DNA of 46,300 bases, taken from positions 1 to 46,300 of the forward strand of contig NZ_JTJL01000050.1 in the NCBI RefSeq assembly GCF_001678495.1. Direction: 5' to 3'. Every line of letters begins with the position of its first letter. Positions within the stretch are counted from its first letter, which is position 1. This DNA is from Gallibacterium salpingitidis. Its GTDB lineage: Bacteria; Pseudomonadota; Gammaproteobacteria; Enterobacterales; Pasteurellaceae. The notes beneath the pieces are model-generated. The model saw only the letters and a program-made list of their open reading frames with translations, made no database searches and was not told the DNA's origin. This document shows, piece after piece, positions 45,438 through 46,300 of the stretch. Made by a program: the position numbers and the translations under genes.

Positions 45438-46190
45438 ATGCATTTTGAAAGAAGAAGTCATTGGAGTGGAGAACTTGGACGTGAAATGTACTTTAATGTG
45501 TATGGACACGCTGGTAAACCGATCATTGTTTTCCCATCTTCAGGCGGTAGCCATAATGAATATGCCGATTTTGGTATGATTGAGGCTTGTCGTTCTTTTA
45601 TCGATCTTGGCCTAGTGAAGTTTTATACACCAGATTCGTTAGATAAAGAATCTTGGCTTGCACCAAATAAATCAGGCCATGATATGGCTTTAGCGCATAA
45701 TGCTTATGATCGCTATATTGTTAATGAATTAGTACCATTAATCCGTTATGAATCTGAGTGGTATGCGGGAATGATAGCGACTGGTTGTAGTATGGGCGCA
45801 TTTCACACCATCAATTTTGCGTTACGCCATCCAGATCTGTTTGATACGGCGATTGCCTTGAGTGGAGTTTATGACGCACGTTTCTTTACTGGTGAATTTT
45901 ACGGTGATGAAACAGTCTATTTTAATTCTCCAATTGATTATTTATGGGGACAATATGATGAGTGGTTTTTATCACGTTATCGTCAAAATCATTATATTGT
46001 TGCTGTGGGCCAAGGTGCATGGGAAGAACAACATATTGCCGATACTGCACGCTTACAAGAAGCGTTCCAAGGTAAAGGTATTCCTGCTTGGTTCGATTTC
46101 TGGGGACATGATGTTGATCACGATTGGCCTTGGTGGAAAGTGCAAATGCCGTTCTTTTTAGGTAAGTTGGCTGAACAAGGTATTATTTAA
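45438..46190 (+). CDS. alpha/beta-hydrolase esterase partner of the ATP-grasp ligase
   Basis: 250 residues. The ATG at 45438 has AAGGAG starting at 45424, seven bases away; the GTG at 45432 is less well placed. Nucleophile elbow 'GCSMGAFHT' (Ser118), oxyanion-region 'VFPSSGGSHNEY' and C-terminal 'FWGHDVDHDWPWWKVQMP' (likely catalytic His and Asp) match the esterase D/PF00756-type fold. No signal peptide, so cytosolic. Its tight spacing with the ligase implies a shared pathway: it may release or trim the ligase product, or hydrolyse an ester precursor. The substrate is unknown. Confidence 0.85.
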   Translation: MHFERRSHWSGELGREMYFNVYGHAGKPIIVFPSSGGSHNEYADFGMIEACRSFIDLGLVKFYTPDSLDKESWLAPNKSGHDMALAHNAYDRYIVNELVPLIRYESEWYAGMIATGCSMGAFHTINFALRHPDLFDTAIALSGVYDARFFTGEFYGDETVYFNSPIDYLWGQYDEWFLSRYRQNHYIVAVGQGAWEEQHIADTARLQEAFQGKGIPAWFDFWGHDVDHDWPWWKVQMPFFLGKLAEQGII

Positions 46191-46203
46191 TTAAGGTAAA
46201 TTT

Positions 46204-46242
46204 AATAAACTGAGGGGCTTTATATGAAAGCCCCAGTTTATT
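46204..46242 (+). terminator. terminator after the ligase-esterase operon
   Basis: AATAAACT and AGTTTATT form the outer stem and GGGGCTTT/AAAGCCCC the inner stem, separated by a GA bulge, with a 5-base ATATG loop. It closes a two-gene operon, so no third gene shares this transcript. The remaining bases to the window end hold nothing recognisable. Confidence 0.75.
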
Positions 46243-46300
46243 GACAAAGTCAATGATAAAACTTTTAGCTAAATTATTTTTATATAAAATTTAGGTTTCG

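Overview
The window looks like a chromosomal segment of an AT-rich gammaproteobacterium of the Pasteurellaceae or a close relative such as Orbaceae. The evidence is the Haemophilus-like order csdE-csdA-nuclease-lrgAB, the ribH-nusB-thiL-pgpA-lysE block, potABCD next to pepT, MatP, EttA, and a type I-F CRISPR repeat. The assignment rests on gene order and protein similarity from memory, not on a database search. Only one exact Pasteurellaceae-type DNA uptake 9-mer was found, which is sparse for that family.

Positions 1-17695 are accessory and surface-related. The left 17.2 kb is one reading frame, already open at the window edge. It encodes at least 5730 residues of a giant repetitive filamentous adhesin, LktA/FhaB-like and with no beta-barrel of its own. 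A 143-residue YbjN-like cytosolic protein follows. An outer-membrane TpsB partner would be expected upstream, outside the window.

Positions 17696-19940 are a mosaic: a terminator, an isolated CRISPR-repeat relic, an 81-bp imperfect palindrome, a HigBA-type toxin-antitoxin pair with an operator-like inverted repeat over its promoter, and a 15-repeat type I-F CRISPR array. The array is transcribed leftward from an AT-rich leader with a candidate IHF site. No cas genes are present here. The relic repeat 1.1 kb beyond the distal end suggests that the array was once longer, or that the TA pair and palindrome arrived beside or inside it.

Positions 19941-46300 are mostly core metabolism. They include cytochrome b562; a nuclease-csdA-csdE operon for sulfur mobilisation, divergent from lrgAB over a CRP-like site; elaA, clsA and a CynX-type MFS transporter; and spermidine/putrescine uptake (potA-potB-potC plus potD) interrupted by an opposite-strand ppk-ppx polyphosphate pair with a Pho-box-like site. 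Next come pepT with an FNR-like box; sohB, yoaH-like and elyC-like genes; matP; the ribH-nusB-thiL-pgpA-lysE run; ettA; and a two-gene operon of an ATP-grasp ligase and an esterase of unknown pathway.

The best candidates for something undescribed are the giant adhesin with its small YbjN-like companion, the TA/CRISPR-relic mosaic, and the ATP-grasp plus esterase pair. None can be proven novel from sequence alone.
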